A DNA stretch of 64,000 nt from Pseudomonas putida W15Oct28 (GCF_000708715.2 NZ_JENB01000008.1:1-64000), one strand, 5' to 3'. Counted from the stretch's first letter, positions 1-9,652 are shown. The notes: generated from the letters alone by a model not told the origin. Numbers and translations are program-made.

Positions 1-722
1 ACCCCGACCCCGGCCCCGCCTGCAACCATGCGGATCACCCCATCGAAACCCTCCGCCCGCACCCGTACGTGCATACGGCGGCCCTCACGCAGTGCCTGTT
101 CTTCCAGGTACAACGCCAAGGCGCTACCCGCCCCCAGGCCGACATGGCCATGCACCAGGCTGTCGATGAAACTGGGCGCGACCGCACTGGCCAGCGGGTG
201 GCCCAAGGGGGTCACCAGCACCAGCGGGTCGTCGCGAAACGGCCGGGTCTGCAGGTGTTCGTTGGGCGCGGCGGTCGAAACGATGCCAAGGTCCGTCATG
301 CCCTGGGTAATCGCCTGCACGATGCGCAGGCTCGGCAGCTCCTGCACATCCACGCTGACCCCGGGGTTTTCAGCCAGGTAGCTGGCCAGCAGTTCCGGCA
401 GGTACTCCGTGAGTGCTGCGGTGTTGCACAGCAGGCGTACCTGGCCTTGCTGCCCTTGCGCGTACTCGCCCAGGTCAAACTGCAAGCGCTCGACCTGCTG
501 CGCGATCAGGCGCGCATGCTGTAGCAGTGCCTGACCGGCCGGTGTCGGCTGCACGCCCCGGCGGTTACGTTCCAGCAACGGGATACCCAGCGATGCTTCC
601 ATGGCGCGGATGCGCGCGCTGGCTGCCGGCAGCGACAGGTGGCTGCGGCTGGCGCCGGCGGTGATGTTGCCGCACTCCAGGGTGTGCTGGAACAGCTTGA
701 GGTCGATCAGGTCGAAATGCAT
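1..722 (-). CDS. LysR-family transcriptional regulator (3' end cut by window)
   Basis: The minus-strand frame opens at ATG 722 (MHFDLIDLKLFQHTLECGN) and runs off the left edge after about 240 codons. Residues 1-60 form a LysR winged helix-turn-helix (ITAGASRSHLSLPAASARI, then LLERNRRGVQPTPAG). The rest is the start of the periplasmic-binding-like effector domain. It is divergent from the TauE/SafE exporter at 800 with a 77-bp gap, the usual arrangement of a LysR regulator controlling its neighbour, so regulation of that exporter is inferred. The effector is unknown. The C-terminal part of the gene lies outside the window. Confidence 0.88.
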   Translation of the reverse strand, partial: MHFDLIDLKLFQHTLECGNITAGASRSHLSLPAASARIRAMEASLGIPLLERNRRGVQPTPAGQALLQHARLIAQQVERLQFDLGEYAQGQQGQVRLLCNTAALTEYLPELLASYLAENPGVSVDVQELPSLRIVQAITQGMTDLGIVSTAAPNEHLQTRPFRDDPLVLVTPLGHPLASAVAPSFIDSLVHGHVGLGAGSALALYLEEQALREGRRMHVRVRAEGFDGVIRMVAGGAGVG

Positions 723-799
723 GTGGCTCTGTCATAGCAAGAGGCTGGCTGAGTATATGGCAGATTTTCCCGCCGGCCGGAACCCGCCATCATCCGCCC

Positions 800-1564
800 A
801 TGACGACCTTGCTTGCTTTCTACCAGAACATCGGCCCAGCCCTTTCGCTGCTGGTAGTGCTGACCTTCCTGCTGGCCGGCGCGGTCAAAGGGGTGATCGG
901 CCTGGGCTTGCCGACCATCGCCATGGGGCTCCTGGGCCTGGCTATGCCACCGGCGCAGGCAGCTGCGCTGCTGATCGTGCCTTCGACCCTCACCAACCTT
1001 TGGCAACTGGCCAGCGGCGGGCACCTGCGCGCGTTGCTGGTGCGGCTGGGGCCGATGCTGGCGCTGATCTTCATCGGCACCTTGCTGGGCAGTGCCTGGC
1101 TGGGGATCAACAGTGGCCCATGGGCCGCGCACGCGTTGGGTGCGGCCTTGCTGGTGTATGCGCTATACGGGCTGGTCGGCCCGGGCTTGCACCTGGCGCC
1201 GGCGCACGAGCGTTGGCTGGGGCCGGTCTGCGGGCTGGTGACGGGTGTGGTCACGGCGGCAACCGGGGTGTTCGTGATACCCGCGGTGCCCTACCTGCAG
1301 AGCCTGGGCCTGAGCCGTGAACAGATGATCCAGGCCCTGGGCCTGTCGTTCACGGTTTCAACCCTGGCGCTGGCCGTTGGCCTGGCCGGGCAGGATGCCC
1401 TCGGTGGCCAGGCGTTGGGGGCTTCGCTGCTGATGCTGGCGCCGGCCCTGCTCGGCATGCTGGCCGGGCAGTGGTTGCGTCAGCGCATCAGCGCGTTGCT
1501 GTTCAAGCGTTGCTTCTTCATCGGCCTGGCCGCACTGGGCGGCCACTTGCTGATCAACGGCTAG
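800..1564 (+). CDS. TauE/SafE-family membrane exporter/permease
   Basis: A 254-residue, very hydrophobic protein with about 7-8 predicted membrane segments arranged as two repeats. Each repeat holds the family-type glycine motif near its start (GAVKGVIGLGLPTIAMGL near residue 30 and TGVVTAATGVFVIPAVPYL near 150). TauE/SafE proteins move sulfite, sulfonates or other small organic anions across the inner membrane; the substrate here cannot be read from sequence. It is divergent from the LysR gene ending at 722, the probable regulator. Its 3' end overlaps the convergent ABM gene by 11 bp. Confidence 0.88.
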   Translation: MTTLLAFYQNIGPALSLLVVLTFLLAGAVKGVIGLGLPTIAMGLLGLAMPPAQAAALLIVPSTLTNLWQLASGGHLRALLVRLGPMLALIFIGTLLGSAWLGINSGPWAAHALGAALLVYALYGLVGPGLHLAPAHERWLGPVCGLVTGVVTAATGVFVIPAVPYLQSLGLSREQMIQALGLSFTVSTLALAVGLAGQDALGGQALGASLLMLAPALLGMLAGQWLRQRISALLFKRCFFIGLAALGGHLLING

Positions 1565-1868
1565 CGCTTGATACGCTGAGCATGTCGACCCGCTGGATAT
1601 CGAAATCGCTTTCCAGGTAGTCCATGCGTTTTTCGAAGAACGCGGTCATGTGCGGCAGGGCCGAGTGCACATCCAGCGCCGCCTTGTCGGCCCACACTTC
1701 AAAGAACACGAACAGGCTCGGGTCCTGCTGGTCGCGCAGCATGTGGTACTCGATGCAGCCCGGCTCCTGGCGGCTGGGCTCGACGTAGGGGCGGAACAGG
1801 GTTTCGAAGGCATCAGCCATTTCCGGGCGGGTCTTGGCTTTGAGGATGAAGGCGAACTGCTCACTCAT
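1554..1868 (-). CDS. ABM-family (antibiotic biosynthesis monooxygenase-like) small protein
   Basis: This 104-residue protein has the compact ferredoxin-like ABM fold pattern: FAFILKAKTRPEMADAFETLF, then EPGCIEYHMLRDQQDPSLFVFFEVWADKAALDVHSALPHM. That is typical of YgiN-type quinol monooxygenases and related stress proteins. The E-P-G-C-x-x-Y and F-x-x-x-E-x-W motifs are the family hallmarks. It starts with ATG at 1868, and 163 bp separate it from the divergent MdaB-like quinone reductase at 2032. YgiN and MdaB form a quinone redox pair in E. coli, so a joint quinone-cycling role is a reasonable inference. Confidence 0.82.
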   Translation of the reverse strand: MSEQFAFILKAKTRPEMADAFETLFRPYVEPSRQEPGCIEYHMLRDQQDPSLFVFFEVWADKAALDVHSALPHMTAFFEKRMDYLESDFDIQRVDMLSVSSASR

Positions 1869-2031
1869 GGGGCGCTACTCGGTGATGGGTGGTGAATCGA
1901 TTCTACGGCAATAATGTAATGCCAATTCGTGACTTCAGGTCAATTGTATTTTGCCCCGTCACCGCTGTATCCCGCCCCTGCGAGCCTCTAACCTGCCGGC
2001 ATGAATTTTTGATTCGGCCGGGGAGGCCAGC

Positions 2032-2622
2032 ATGAAAAAGATCCTTCTGCTCAATGGTGGTAAACAGTTCGCTCACTCCGAAGGCCGCCTCAACGCGACC
2101 TTGCACGAAGCAGCCATCGCTCACCTGGACCGCGCCGGTTTCGATGTACAGCAAACCTTCATCGACGACGGCTACGACGTGCAGGCCGAGGTAGAGAAGT
2201 TCCTCTGGGCTGATGTGATCATCTACCAGATGCCGGGCTGGTGGATGGGCGCACCCTGGACCGTGAAAAAGTACATCGACGAAGTCTTCACCGCCGGCCA
2301 TGGCAGCCTCTACGCCAACGATGGCCGGACCCGTTCGGACCACACGCAGAAGTACGGCAGCGGTGGCCTGGTGCACGGCAAGCAGTACATGCTGTCGCTG
2401 ACCTGGAATGCGCCGCAGCAGGCGTTCGATGACCCCAGCGACTTCTTCGAAGGCAAAGGTGTAGACGCCGTGTATTTCTCGTTCCACAAGGCCAACCAGT
2501 TCCTTGGCATGACCGGCCTGCCGACCTTCCTGGCGGTGGATGTGATGAAGCGCCCGGATGTGCCGGCGGCATTGGCAGCTTATGAGGCACACCTGGACAA
2601 GGTGTTTGGCAAGGCACAGTAA
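2032..2622 (+). CDS. mdaB: NAD(P)H:quinone oxidoreductase, MdaB type
   Basis: A 196-residue flavodoxin-fold protein beginning MKKILLLNGGKQFAHSEGRLN, with the MdaB-like stretches DVIIYQMPGWWMGAPWTVKKYID and KQYMLSLTWNAPQQAF. Length and motifs match MdaB (modulator of drug activity B), a soluble FAD enzyme that reduces quinones by two electrons and limits redox cycling. The ATG at 2032 follows a GGGGAGG ribosome site at good spacing. The divergent ABM monooxygenase at 1868 is a functional partner in other bacteria. A perfect REP pair follows nine bases after the stop. Confidence 0.88.
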   Translation: MKKILLLNGGKQFAHSEGRLNATLHEAAIAHLDRAGFDVQQTFIDDGYDVQAEVEKFLWADVIIYQMPGWWMGAPWTVKKYIDEVFTAGHGSLYANDGRTRSDHTQKYGSGGLVHGKQYMLSLTWNAPQQAFDDPSDFFEGKGVDAVYFSFHKANQFLGMTGLPTFLAVDVMKRPDVPAALAAYEAHLDKVFGKAQ

Positions 2623-2630
2623 TCTGTTGC

Positions 2631-2712
2631 CTGTACCGGCCTCTTCGCGGGCAAGCCCGCTCCTACAACAACCTGTGTAGGAGCGGGCTTGCCCGCGAAG
2701 AGGCCGGTACAG
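2631..2712. repeat. REP pair, inverted (type A)
   Basis: Two perfect 37-bp inverted arms (2631-2667 and 2676-2712) are separated by only 8 bp. Each carries the core CTCTTCGCGGGCAAGCCCGC. It sits between mdaB and the next LysR gene. The RNA hairpin would be very stable and could attenuate or protect the mdaB transcript 3' end. Confidence 0.92.
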
Positions 2713-2779
2713 CCACCGCTGGACTTGGCCTCGACAACCGGCTATCTAATCCTTGCACAGACCAGCCACAGGCCCAGAT

Positions 2780-3676
2780 GTGAAAACCCGATCCGAAGAG
2801 CTCCAGGTATTCGTCGCCGTCATCGACTGCGGCTCAATTTCTGCCGCCGCCGAGCAGATGGGCCAGACCCCGTCCGCCGTCAGCCGCACCTTGTCGCGGC
2901 TGGAGGGCAAACTGGGTACCACCCTGGTCAACCGCACCACCCGGCGCATGGACCTCACCGAAGAGGGCCGCTACTTCCTCGAGCGCTCACGGCTGATCCT
3001 GGAACAGATGGACGAGATGGAAGAGCGCCTGTCGATGAACCACCAGACGCCCACCGGGCGCTTGCGCATCAACGCCGCTGCGCCGTTCATGCTGCATGCC
3101 ATCCTGCCGTGGATCGGCGAATTCCGTCGCGACTACCCGGGCATCGAGCTGGAACTGAACACCGATGATCTGATCATCGACCTGCTGGAGCAAAGCACCG
3201 ATGTGGCGATCCGCATCGGTGAACTGGCCGATTCCAGCCTGCACGCGCGCAACCTGGGTTGCAGCCCGGTGCAGGTGCTGGCCAGCCCGGCCTACCTGGC
3301 GCAGCACGGCACGCCGCAGCGGGTCGAGGAGTTGGCCAGCCACTGCCTGCTCGGCTTCAGCCAGCCCGAATCGCTCAACCATTGGCCGCTGCGCCACGCC
3401 GAGGGTGACCGCTTCAGCATCCGCCCGGCGCTGATCGCCTCCAGCGGCGAGACCCTGCGCCAGCTGGCACTGGCCGGCGAGGGCATCGTCAGCCTGTCGC
3501 ACTTCATGACCCACGAGGACATCCGCGCCGGGCGCCTGCAAGTGCTGCTGAGCGAGGCCAACAACGGCTACCGCCAGCCAATTCACGCGGTGTACTACCG
3601 CAACACCCAGCTGGCCCTGCGTATCCAGTGCTTTCTCGATTTCATCCAGCGCAAGCTGGCGATGTACGCCTGCTGA
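2780..3676 (+). CDS. LysR-family transcriptional regulator
   Basis: A 298-residue LysR protein: HTH at residues 1-60 (ELQVFVAVIDCGSISAAAEQ, then SAVSRTLSRLEGKLG, then TRRMDLTEEGRYFLERS) followed by a full effector-binding domain of the CrgA-like subgroup. The GTG at 2780 is preferred because LysR proteins of this group begin (M)KTRSEELQVF. The in-frame start at 2753 would add nine non-conserved residues. It lies 117 bp upstream of the co-oriented gamma-glutamyltransferase gene. LysR regulators often act on an adjacent gene, but the real target is not evident. Confidence 0.88.
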   Translation: MKTRSEELQVFVAVIDCGSISAAAEQMGQTPSAVSRTLSRLEGKLGTTLVNRTTRRMDLTEEGRYFLERSRLILEQMDEMEERLSMNHQTPTGRLRINAAAPFMLHAILPWIGEFRRDYPGIELELNTDDLIIDLLEQSTDVAIRIGELADSSLHARNLGCSPVQVLASPAYLAQHGTPQRVEELASHCLLGFSQPESLNHWPLRHAEGDRFSIRPALIASSGETLRQLALAGEGIVSLSHFMTHEDIRAGRLQVLLSEANNGYRQPIHAVYYRNTQLALRIQCFLDFIQRKLAMYAC

Positions 3677-3793
3677 GTTGCCTGAACGCGACAGATCCTG
3701 TCCACAGGCGGCGAAATTTCCTACGGTTGATTGCACAGTCGAAACGCTTCGGCCTTACTGACTGCTCAACAAAAACAACACCAAGGAAGTGTC

Positions 3794-5461
3794 ATGCGTA
3801 TTGTCCCGTTCCAGTACCTGGCTCTCGCAGCCGCGATCCTGAGCTGTTCCTCGGTTTATGCCGCCACGCTGGAGGGCGGCGCGGTGGCTGCGCCCGATCA
3901 ATATGGTGCACAGGTAGCCGCCGATATTCTGAAAAAGGGCGGCAACGCGGTAGACGCCGCAGTGGCAACCGCCTTCACCCTGGCCGTGACCTACCCGGAG
4001 GCCGGTAACATCGGCGGTGGTGGGTTCATGACCCTGTTCGTCGACGGCAAGCCGTACTTCCTCGACTACCGCGAAGTCGCGCCCAAGGCGGCCACGCGCA
4101 ACATGTACCTGGACGACAAGGGCGAGGTCATCGAAAACCTCAGCCTGGTCGGGGTACGCGCCGCGGGTGTGCCCGGCACGGTGATGGGCCTGTGGGAGGC
4201 GCACCAGAAGTTCGGCAAGCTGCCCTGGAGCGAGCTGCTGACCCCGGCCATCGGCTATGCGAAAAACGGCTTCAAGGTGGCGGAAAAGCAGTACCAGTAC
4301 CGCAACGATGCCCAGGGCATGTTCAAGACCGCGACCAACTTCAATGACTACTTCGGCAACATGAAGGTTGGCGAGCTGTTCAAGCAGCCAGAAATGGCCC
4401 AGACCCTGGAACGCATCGCCGACAAGGGCGTGAGCGAGTTCTACCAAGGCAAGACCGCCGACCTGCTGGTGGCGCAGATGCAGGCTGACAAGGGCCTGAT
4501 CACCAAAGAAGACTTGAAGGATTACAAGGCCGTCTGGCGTGAGCCGATGGCCGTGAGCTGGCGTGGCAATGTGGTCTACACCGCACCACCGCCAAGCTCT
4601 GGCGGCGTCGCCCTGGCCCAGTTGCTGGGCATCAAGGAAGACCGTGCGGCGGACTTCAAGGGGGTGGCGCACAACTCGGCGCAGTACATCCACCTGTTGG
4701 CCGAAATCGAGAAGCGGGTATTCGCCGACCGTGCCGACTACCTTGGCGACCCGGCCTTTACCAAGGTGCCGGTGGACCAACTGGTGGCCAAGGACTACCT
4801 GGCCAAGCGCGCCGCGCAGGTCAACCCGAAGGCCATTTCCGACACCGACAAGGTCAAGCCGGGCCTGGAGCCGCACCAGACCACGCATTTCTCGATCGTC
4901 GACAAGCAGGGCAACGCGGTCAGCAACACCTACACCCTCAACCTCGACTACGGCAGTGGCGTGGTGGTGAAGGGCGCAGGCTTCCTGCTCAACGACGAGA
5001 TGGACGACTTCAGCGCCAAGCCAGGCGCGGCGAATGCCTTTGGTGTGGTCGGCGGGGACGCCAACGCAATCGAACCGGGCAAGCGCATGCTGTCCTCGAT
5101 GAGCCCCAGCCTGATGACCCGCGACGGCAAGGTCGAGCTGGTGATCGGTACCCCGGGTGGTTCTCGGATCTTCACCTCGATCTTCCAGGTGATGAACAAC
5201 CTGTACGACTACGATATGCCGCTGGCCAAGGCGGTGGCGGCGCAGCGCGTGCACCATCAGTTACTGCCCAAGGACACTATCTACTTTGACAGCTATGCAC
5301 CACTGACCGGGCCGGTGGCTGATGCGCTGAAGAAGATGGGTTACGTGCTGGAGGATCAGGGCTGGGAGATGGGCGATATCCAGGCGATCCGGGTGGACGG
5401 GGCGAAGCTTGAGACCGCTTCCGATCCGCGTGGGCGTGGGGTGGGGATGATCGTCAAGTAA
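3794..5461 (+). CDS. ggt: Gamma-glutamyltransferase (periplasmic)
   Basis: A 555-residue precursor. It hydrolyses or transfers the gamma-glutamyl group of glutathione and related peptides in the periplasm and is made as a proenzyme that cleaves itself. Residues 1-23 (MRIVPFQYLALAAAILSCSSVYA) look like a Sec signal peptide. The large-subunit motif GNIGGGGFM is present, and TTHFSIVDKQGNAVSNTYTLN holds the nucleophilic Thr that begins the small subunit. GKRMLSSMSPSL and GTPGGSRI complete the signature. ATG 3794 follows AAGGAAG; the upstream in-frame ATG at 3731 would bury the signal peptide, so it was not used. Confidence 0.94.
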   Translation: MRIVPFQYLALAAAILSCSSVYAATLEGGAVAAPDQYGAQVAADILKKGGNAVDAAVATAFTLAVTYPEAGNIGGGGFMTLFVDGKPYFLDYREVAPKAATRNMYLDDKGEVIENLSLVGVRAAGVPGTVMGLWEAHQKFGKLPWSELLTPAIGYAKNGFKVAEKQYQYRNDAQGMFKTATNFNDYFGNMKVGELFKQPEMAQTLERIADKGVSEFYQGKTADLLVAQMQADKGLITKEDLKDYKAVWREPMAVSWRGNVVYTAPPPSSGGVALAQLLGIKEDRAADFKGVAHNSAQYIHLLAEIEKRVFADRADYLGDPAFTKVPVDQLVAKDYLAKRAAQVNPKAISDTDKVKPGLEPHQTTHFSIVDKQGNAVSNTYTLNLDYGSGVVVKGAGFLLNDEMDDFSAKPGAANAFGVVGGDANAIEPGKRMLSSMSPSLMTRDGKVELVIGTPGGSRIFTSIFQVMNNLYDYDMPLAKAVAAQRVHHQLLPKDTIYFDSYAPLTGPVADALKKMGYVLEDQGWEMGDIQAIRVDGAKLETASDPRGRGVGMIVK

Positions 5462-5491
5462 GCCTGTTCGGGCGCTGGGAGGGCTTTGCCC

Positions 5492-5595
5492 TCCTATCGC
5501 GACACAAGGCCGCTCCTACAGGGGAACGCGATCTCCTGTAGGAGCGGCCTTGCCGGGGCGCCGGACCGGTCGGATAGGGCCGCAAAGCGGCCCCA
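5492..5595. repeat. REP-like inverted repeat (type B)
   Basis: A second palindrome family, built on GACACAAGGCCGCTCCTACA and its complement CTGTAGGAGCGGCCTTG, with the adjoining GGGCCGCAAAGCGGCCCC hairpin. It lies between the convergent 3' ends of ggt and mcpS and could act as a two-way transcript end. Confidence 0.85.
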
Positions 5596-5606
5596 GGTGC
5601 TCAAGG

Positions 5607-7526
5607 TCAAACGCGGAACTGGCTGACCAGTGTCTGCAACTGCCCACCCAACCGCGCCAGCTCAACGCTCGCCGATGCCGTCTCGTCACTGGCTGCCGCC
5701 GTCTGCTCGGACACATCGCGCACATTCAGGATGCTGCGGCTGATCTCTTCAGCCACTGCACTCTGTTGCTCCGCCGCCGCAGCAATCTGCTGGTTCATCG
5801 ACTGGATGCTCGACACCGTGCCGGTGATGTTCTCCAGCGAGGCCCCGGCCTTGCGTGCCAGTTCGACGCTGCTGTCGGTCAAGGTACGGCTGCCTTGCAT
5901 GGCGTTCGCCACTTGCTGGGTACCCTCCTGCAGGCTGGCAATCAGCGCTTCGATTTCTTCGGTGGACTTCTGCGTGCGCTGGGCCAGGCCGCGCACTTCG
6001 TCGGCGACCACGGCAAAACCACGCCCGGCCTCGCCGGCACGCGCCGCCTCGATCGCGGCGTTCAGCGCCAGCAGGTTGGTCTGTTCGGCCACCGACTTGA
6101 TCACGTCCATCACGCTACCGATCTTCTGGCTTTCCTGCTGCAGCAGGTTCATGGCCTCGGTAGAGCGGTGCATGTCCTCGGCCAGGCGCTCGATCTGGCC
6201 AATCGCCTCGCCTACCACGCGGTCGCCGGCACGGGCTTCGTCGTCGGCACCGGTGGCGGCATGCGAGGCCTGCTCGGCATTGCGCGCCACCTCCTGAACG
6301 GTGGCGGCCATTTCGTGCATGGCGGTGGCCACCTGGTCGGTCTCGACCTTCTGGCTGTTGGCGCCGGCGCTGGTCTGTTCGGTCACTGCCGACAGCTCTT
6401 CGGCGGCGCTGGCGATCTGGGTGACGCCATCGCGGATGCCGGTGATCAGCTCGCGCAGGGTGGTGCCCATGCGCGCGATGCCTTGCTGCAGCACGCCCAG
6501 TTCGTCGCGGCGGGTGATGCGCACGTGCTGGGTGAGGTCGCCGCTGGCGATCTTTTCCACCGCTAGCAGGGTTTCACGCAGTGGGCCGGTGATCTGGCGA
6601 GTGATCAGCACCGCTGCCAGCACGCCAACCAGCAGTGCCAGCAGGGTGGCGATGGCCTGCAGGCTGCGAGCCTGGGTGCTTTCGATGTCGCGGCGTTCCA
6701 GCTGGATCTGGTACAGCCCATCACTGCGCTTGACGATGTCGGCCCCCTGCACGGTCATCTCGGCGCGCGAGGTGGTGATGTCGGCTACCGCGTCGCGGAA
6801 CTGGCGTACAGCGTCGCGGTAGGCCACTACCGAGCGCTCGAACTGTTGCAGGCGGGCGTCTTCAGCGGGCAGCTGGCGTTTGAGGTTGTCGATATCGGCC
6901 AGGGCCGCGTCCAGCTGGCGCAGGGCGGCCTGCTCGTTGGCGGCGGTGTTGTCGGCAATGTAGCCGCGCACGTCGATGCGCACCTGCAGCAGTTGCTGGC
7001 GGGCCTTGCTGATCAGTTGGTACTGGGCCAGGCGCACGCTGTCGGCCTCTGGGCGCGCCATGACTTCCTGGCTGAGGGCGTCCATGGCCTGGTCGGCGCG
7101 GGTGGCCGAACTGTCCATGGCAACGCGCGCAGCGCGGGTGGCGTCGTAGCCCTGGCGCATCTTGTTCAGCGATACCTTGTAGGCGCTGATGGTTGCGCCC
7201 AGCTCATTCAGCAGCTTGACGTTGTCCGGGCTTTTGAAGGTGCTGGCCAGGTAGGCCTGCTGCTTGCTGAAGGCATCCAGCTTGGTCTGAGTGTTGGCGG
7301 CGGCGGCATCGTCGCCATTGGCGATCATGTACTGCAGGCGCGCGATGCGCAGGTCGGTCAGGTCTTTGTTGAGCTGACCGATGTCACCCATCCAGTTGCT
7401 GCGGTCTATCAGGCTGCCCAGGCTGGTCCAGCCGGTCAGGGCCAGCAGGCCGGTGAGGATCAGCACCAGGCCGAAGCCCAGGCCGAGTTTCAGGTTGACG
7501 CTGATGTTGGCGAACCAGCTGTTCAT
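5607..7526 (-). CDS. mcpS: Methyl-accepting chemotaxis protein McpS (TCA-cycle acid receptor)
   Basis: A 639-residue inner-membrane chemoreceptor. One membrane helix lies at about 14-33, then a long all-helical periplasmic sensor of about 250 residues, a second membrane helix ([18 protein letters not shown]), HAMP, and a methyl-accepting signalling domain with the hairpin tip [20 protein letters not shown]. Length and sensor type match McpS of P. putida KT2440, which detects malate, fumarate, succinate, citrate and related acids through a helical bimodular domain. Arg60 and Arg63 fall exactly where McpS has ligand-binding arginines, which supports ATG 7526 over the upstream in-frame start. 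Neighbours ggt and ypfJ also match. Confidence 0.9.
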   Translation of the reverse strand: MNSWFANISVNLKLGLGFGLVLILTGLLALTGWTSLGSLIDRSNWMGDIGQLNKDLTDLRIARLQYMIANGDDAAAANTQTKLDAFSKQQAYLASTFKSPDNVKLLNELGATISAYKVSLNKMRQGYDATRAARVAMDSSATRADQAMDALSQEVMARPEADSVRLAQYQLISKARQQLLQVRIDVRGYIADNTAANEQAALRQLDAALADIDNLKRQLPAEDARLQQFERSVVAYRDAVRQFRDAVADITTSRAEMTVQGADIVKRSDGLYQIQLERRDIESTQARSLQAIATLLALLVGVLAAVLITRQITGPLRETLLAVEKIASGDLTQHVRITRRDELGVLQQGIARMGTTLRELITGIRDGVTQIASAAEELSAVTEQTSAGANSQKVETDQVATAMHEMAATVQEVARNAEQASHAATGADDEARAGDRVVGEAIGQIERLAEDMHRSTEAMNLLQQESQKIGSVMDVIKSVAEQTNLLALNAAIEAARAGEAGRGFAVVADEVRGLAQRTQKSTEEIEALIASLQEGTQQVANAMQGSRTLTDSSVELARKAGASLENITGTVSSIQSMNQQIAAAAEQQSAVAEEISRSILNVRDVSEQTAAASDETASASVELARLGGQLQTLVSQFRV

Positions 7527-7675
7527 GCACGCACTCCAGAAGTAGTTTTCGCTCTCTTGATCTTCGATCGCAAGGCGTTGTTGTTCTGGGTGCCCGCTGA
7601 CTCGTGCAGGGGTTATCGGCAATGATCAGGGAAGCTGAAACGCTTTTTCAGCAAAAGACGAAGATACCGTCAAAT

Positions 7676-7793
7676 GTGTAGGAGCGGCCTTGTGTCGCGA
7701 AAGGGCTGCAAAGCAGCCCCAGGATTTCAGCGCTAGAGCTGATGTTGCCGGGGCCGCTTTGCGGCCCTTTCGCGACACAAGGCCGCTCCTACA
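7676..7793. repeat. REP-like inverted repeat (type B)
   Basis: Arms carry TGTAGGAGCGGCCTTGTGTC, then CGAAAGGGCTGCAAAGCAGCCCC, and the reverse order downstream, around a short spacer. It lies upstream of mcpS and downstream of the co-oriented ypfJ-like gene. Confidence 0.88.
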
Positions 7794-7822
7794 ATGACCC
7801 CGCCAACCTGTTGCATAGGGTG

Positions 7823-8722
7823 TTAAAGGTTACGCGCGCTGAAGGTATCGCAGCTGTTTACCTCACCCTGGGCAAATCCGGCCTTGAACCAGCGTACCCG
7901 CTGTGCAGAGGTGCCATGGGTGAACGAGTCCGGCACCACGCGGCCGCGGCCTTGCTGCTGCAGGCGGTCATCGCCAATGGCATTGGCTGCGTTCAGCGCT
8001 TCCTCGACATCACCCGGCTCCAGCCAGTTCAGGCGCTTTTGCGCCTGGTAGGCCCACACGCCGGCCAGGCAGTCGGCCTGAAGCTCCTGGCGCACCAGCA
8101 GCCCGTTGTCGCCCTCCATGCGCTGGCCATTGCGGCGTGCGGCATCGACCTTGGCCGAAACGCCCAGCAGGGTCTGCACGTGGTGGCCGATCTCGTGGGC
8201 GATCACATAGGCCTGGGCGAAGTCGCCGGCCGCAGCAAAGCGGGTTTCCATTTCGCGGAAGAACGACATGTCCAGGTAAACCCGCTGGTCCGCCGGGCAG
8301 TAGAACGGCCCCACCGCCGCCGAAGCAAAGCCACAGGCCGAATTGACCTGGCCACTGAACAGCACCAGCTTGGGGTCGCGGTACTGCTTGCCGGCTTCGG
8401 CAAACAGCGCTTTCCAGGTGTCCTCGGTGTCGCCCAGCACCGAGGCAACGAACTCGGCCTGCTGGTCGTTGGCCGGTGGCGCCTTGGCGCCTGTGCCACT
8501 GGGTGCGGTTTGCTGTTGCTGCTGTTCCATCTGGCCGGTGAGCTGGCCAAGAATCTGCAACGGGTCCTGCCCGGTGAGCCAGCCGATGCCAACGATCAGC
8601 AGAATCGCCCCAAGCCCCAACCCCTTGCCGCCGCCGAAGCGCATGCCACCGCCGCCGCCACTGCCACCTTCGCCTCGGGCATCGACCACGTTGTCGCTGC
8701 GTCGGCCTTTTCGCCATTCCAT
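7823..8722 (-). CDS. ypfJ: Putative neutral zinc metalloprotease, YpfJ/KPN_02809 family
   Basis: A 299-residue protein. Residues 1-30 are basic and glycine-rich (MEWRKGRRSDNVVDARG), followed by one membrane segment (LGLGAILLIVGIGWLTG), a Gln-rich linker, and a metallopeptidase domain with the zinc motif HEIGHH (in AYVIAHEIGHHVQTLLG). CGFASAAVGPFYCPADQRVYLD is characteristic of the family. The in-frame start at 8755 is rejected because the family begins MEWR/MRW. It is divergent from pcaH with a 200-bp gap. Substrate and role are not established, so the symbol only marks family membership. Confidence 0.85.
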   Translation of the reverse strand: MEWRKGRRSDNVVDARGEGGSGGGGGMRFGGGKGLGLGAILLIVGIGWLTGQDPLQILGQLTGQMEQQQQQTAPSGTGAKAPPANDQQAEFVASVLGDTEDTWKALFAEAGKQYRDPKLVLFSGQVNSACGFASAAVGPFYCPADQRVYLDMSFFREMETRFAAAGDFAQAYVIAHEIGHHVQTLLGVSAKVDAARRNGQRMEGDNGLLVRQELQADCLAGVWAYQAQKRLNWLEPGDVEEALNAANAIGDDRLQQQGRGRVVPDSFTHGTSAQRVRWFKAGFAQGEVNSCDTFSARNL

Positions 8723-8801
8723 GAATGCTCTCCGGAGCGTGAAACAAGAAGACAAAGATTAGTCCACGACAGCGGCAGGCGTCAGGCCAAAGTGTTAACC
8801 C

Positions 8802-8817
8802 ATAACCATTTGGTTAT
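8802..8817. promoter_or_regulatory. PcaQ-like LysR operator upstream of pcaHG
   Basis: ATAACC-ATTT-GGTTAT is a perfect dyad, extended to CCATAACCA/TGGTTATGG at 8800-8819. It matches the ATAACC-N4-GGTTAA consensus reported for the protocatechuate regulator PcaQ in rhizobia, with one change. It lies 105 bp upstream of the pcaH start, a normal distance for a LysR activation site. Confidence 0.6.
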
Positions 8818-8922
8818 GGATGAAGTGGTCGATTTCAATATTCATCGCGCGCGACCTGCCGGAAACTGTAAGTCCGCCTGCCACGCCCAGGCGTTCACAT
8901 AATTCCAAGAGAGGAAACCGGC

Positions 8923-9642
8923 ATGCCCGCACAGGACAACAGCCGCTTCGTGATCCGTGATCGCAACTGGCACCCCAAAGCCCTTACGCCTGACTACAAA
9001 ACGTCCATTGCCCGCTCGCCGCGCCAGGCACTGGTCAGCATTCCACAGTCGATCAGCGAAACCACTGGTCCGAACTTTTCCCACCTGGGCTTCGGTGCCC
9101 ACGACCATGACCTGCTGCTGAACTTCAACAACGGTGGCCTGCCGATCGGCGAGCGCATCATCGTTGCCGGCCGCGTCGTCGACCAGTACGGCAAGCCTGT
9201 GCCGAATACTCTGGTAGAGATGTGGCAAGCCAACGCCGGTGGCCGCTACCGGCACAAGAACGACCGGTACCTGGCACCGCTGGACCCCAACTTTGGTGGT
9301 GTCGGCCGTTGCCTGACCGACAGCGACGGCTACTACAGCTTCCGCACCATCAAGCCGGGCCCGTACCCATGGCGCAACGGCCCGAACGACTGGCGCCCGG
9401 CGCACATCCACTTCGGCATCAGCGGCCCGTCGATTGCCACCAAGCTGATCACCCAGCTGTACTTCGAGGGTGACCCGCTGATCCCGATGTGCCCGATCGT
9501 CAAGTCGATCGCCAACCCGCAAGCCGTGCAGCAGTTGATCGCCAAGCTCGACATGAGCAACGCCAACCCGATGGACTGCCTGGCCTACCGCTTTGACATC
9601 GTGCTGCGCGGCCAGCGCAAGACCCACTTCGAAAACTGCTGA
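8923..9642 (+). CDS. pcaH: Protocatechuate 3,4-dioxygenase beta subunit
   Basis: A 239-residue beta chain that carries the catalytic ferric ion and opens protocatechuate between the two hydroxyls to 3-carboxy-cis,cis-muconate, the entry to the beta-ketoadipate pathway. The intradiol dioxygenase signature is clear ([19 protein letters not shown]). Iron-ligand tyrosines fall in this motif and in [15 protein letters not shown], and histidines in RPAHIHF. ATG 8923 follows AAGAGAGGAAA. Ten bases separate its stop from the pcaG start, so the two form one operon. Confidence 0.97.
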   Translation: MPAQDNSRFVIRDRNWHPKALTPDYKTSIARSPRQALVSIPQSISETTGPNFSHLGFGAHDHDLLLNFNNGGLPIGERIIVAGRVVDQYGKPVPNTLVEMWQANAGGRYRHKNDRYLAPLDPNFGGVGRCLTDSDGYYSFRTIKPGPYPWRNGPNDWRPAHIHFGISGPSIATKLITQLYFEGDPLIPMCPIVKSIANPQAVQQLIAKLDMSNANPMDCLAYRFDIVLRGQRKTHFENC

Positions 9643-9652
9643 GGAACCCGCC

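Noticed and set aside
3755..5257. 500-codon minus-strand open frame
   Set aside because: Antisense to ggt; composition is that of a reverse-frame shadow (His/Val/Gly-rich with no motif).
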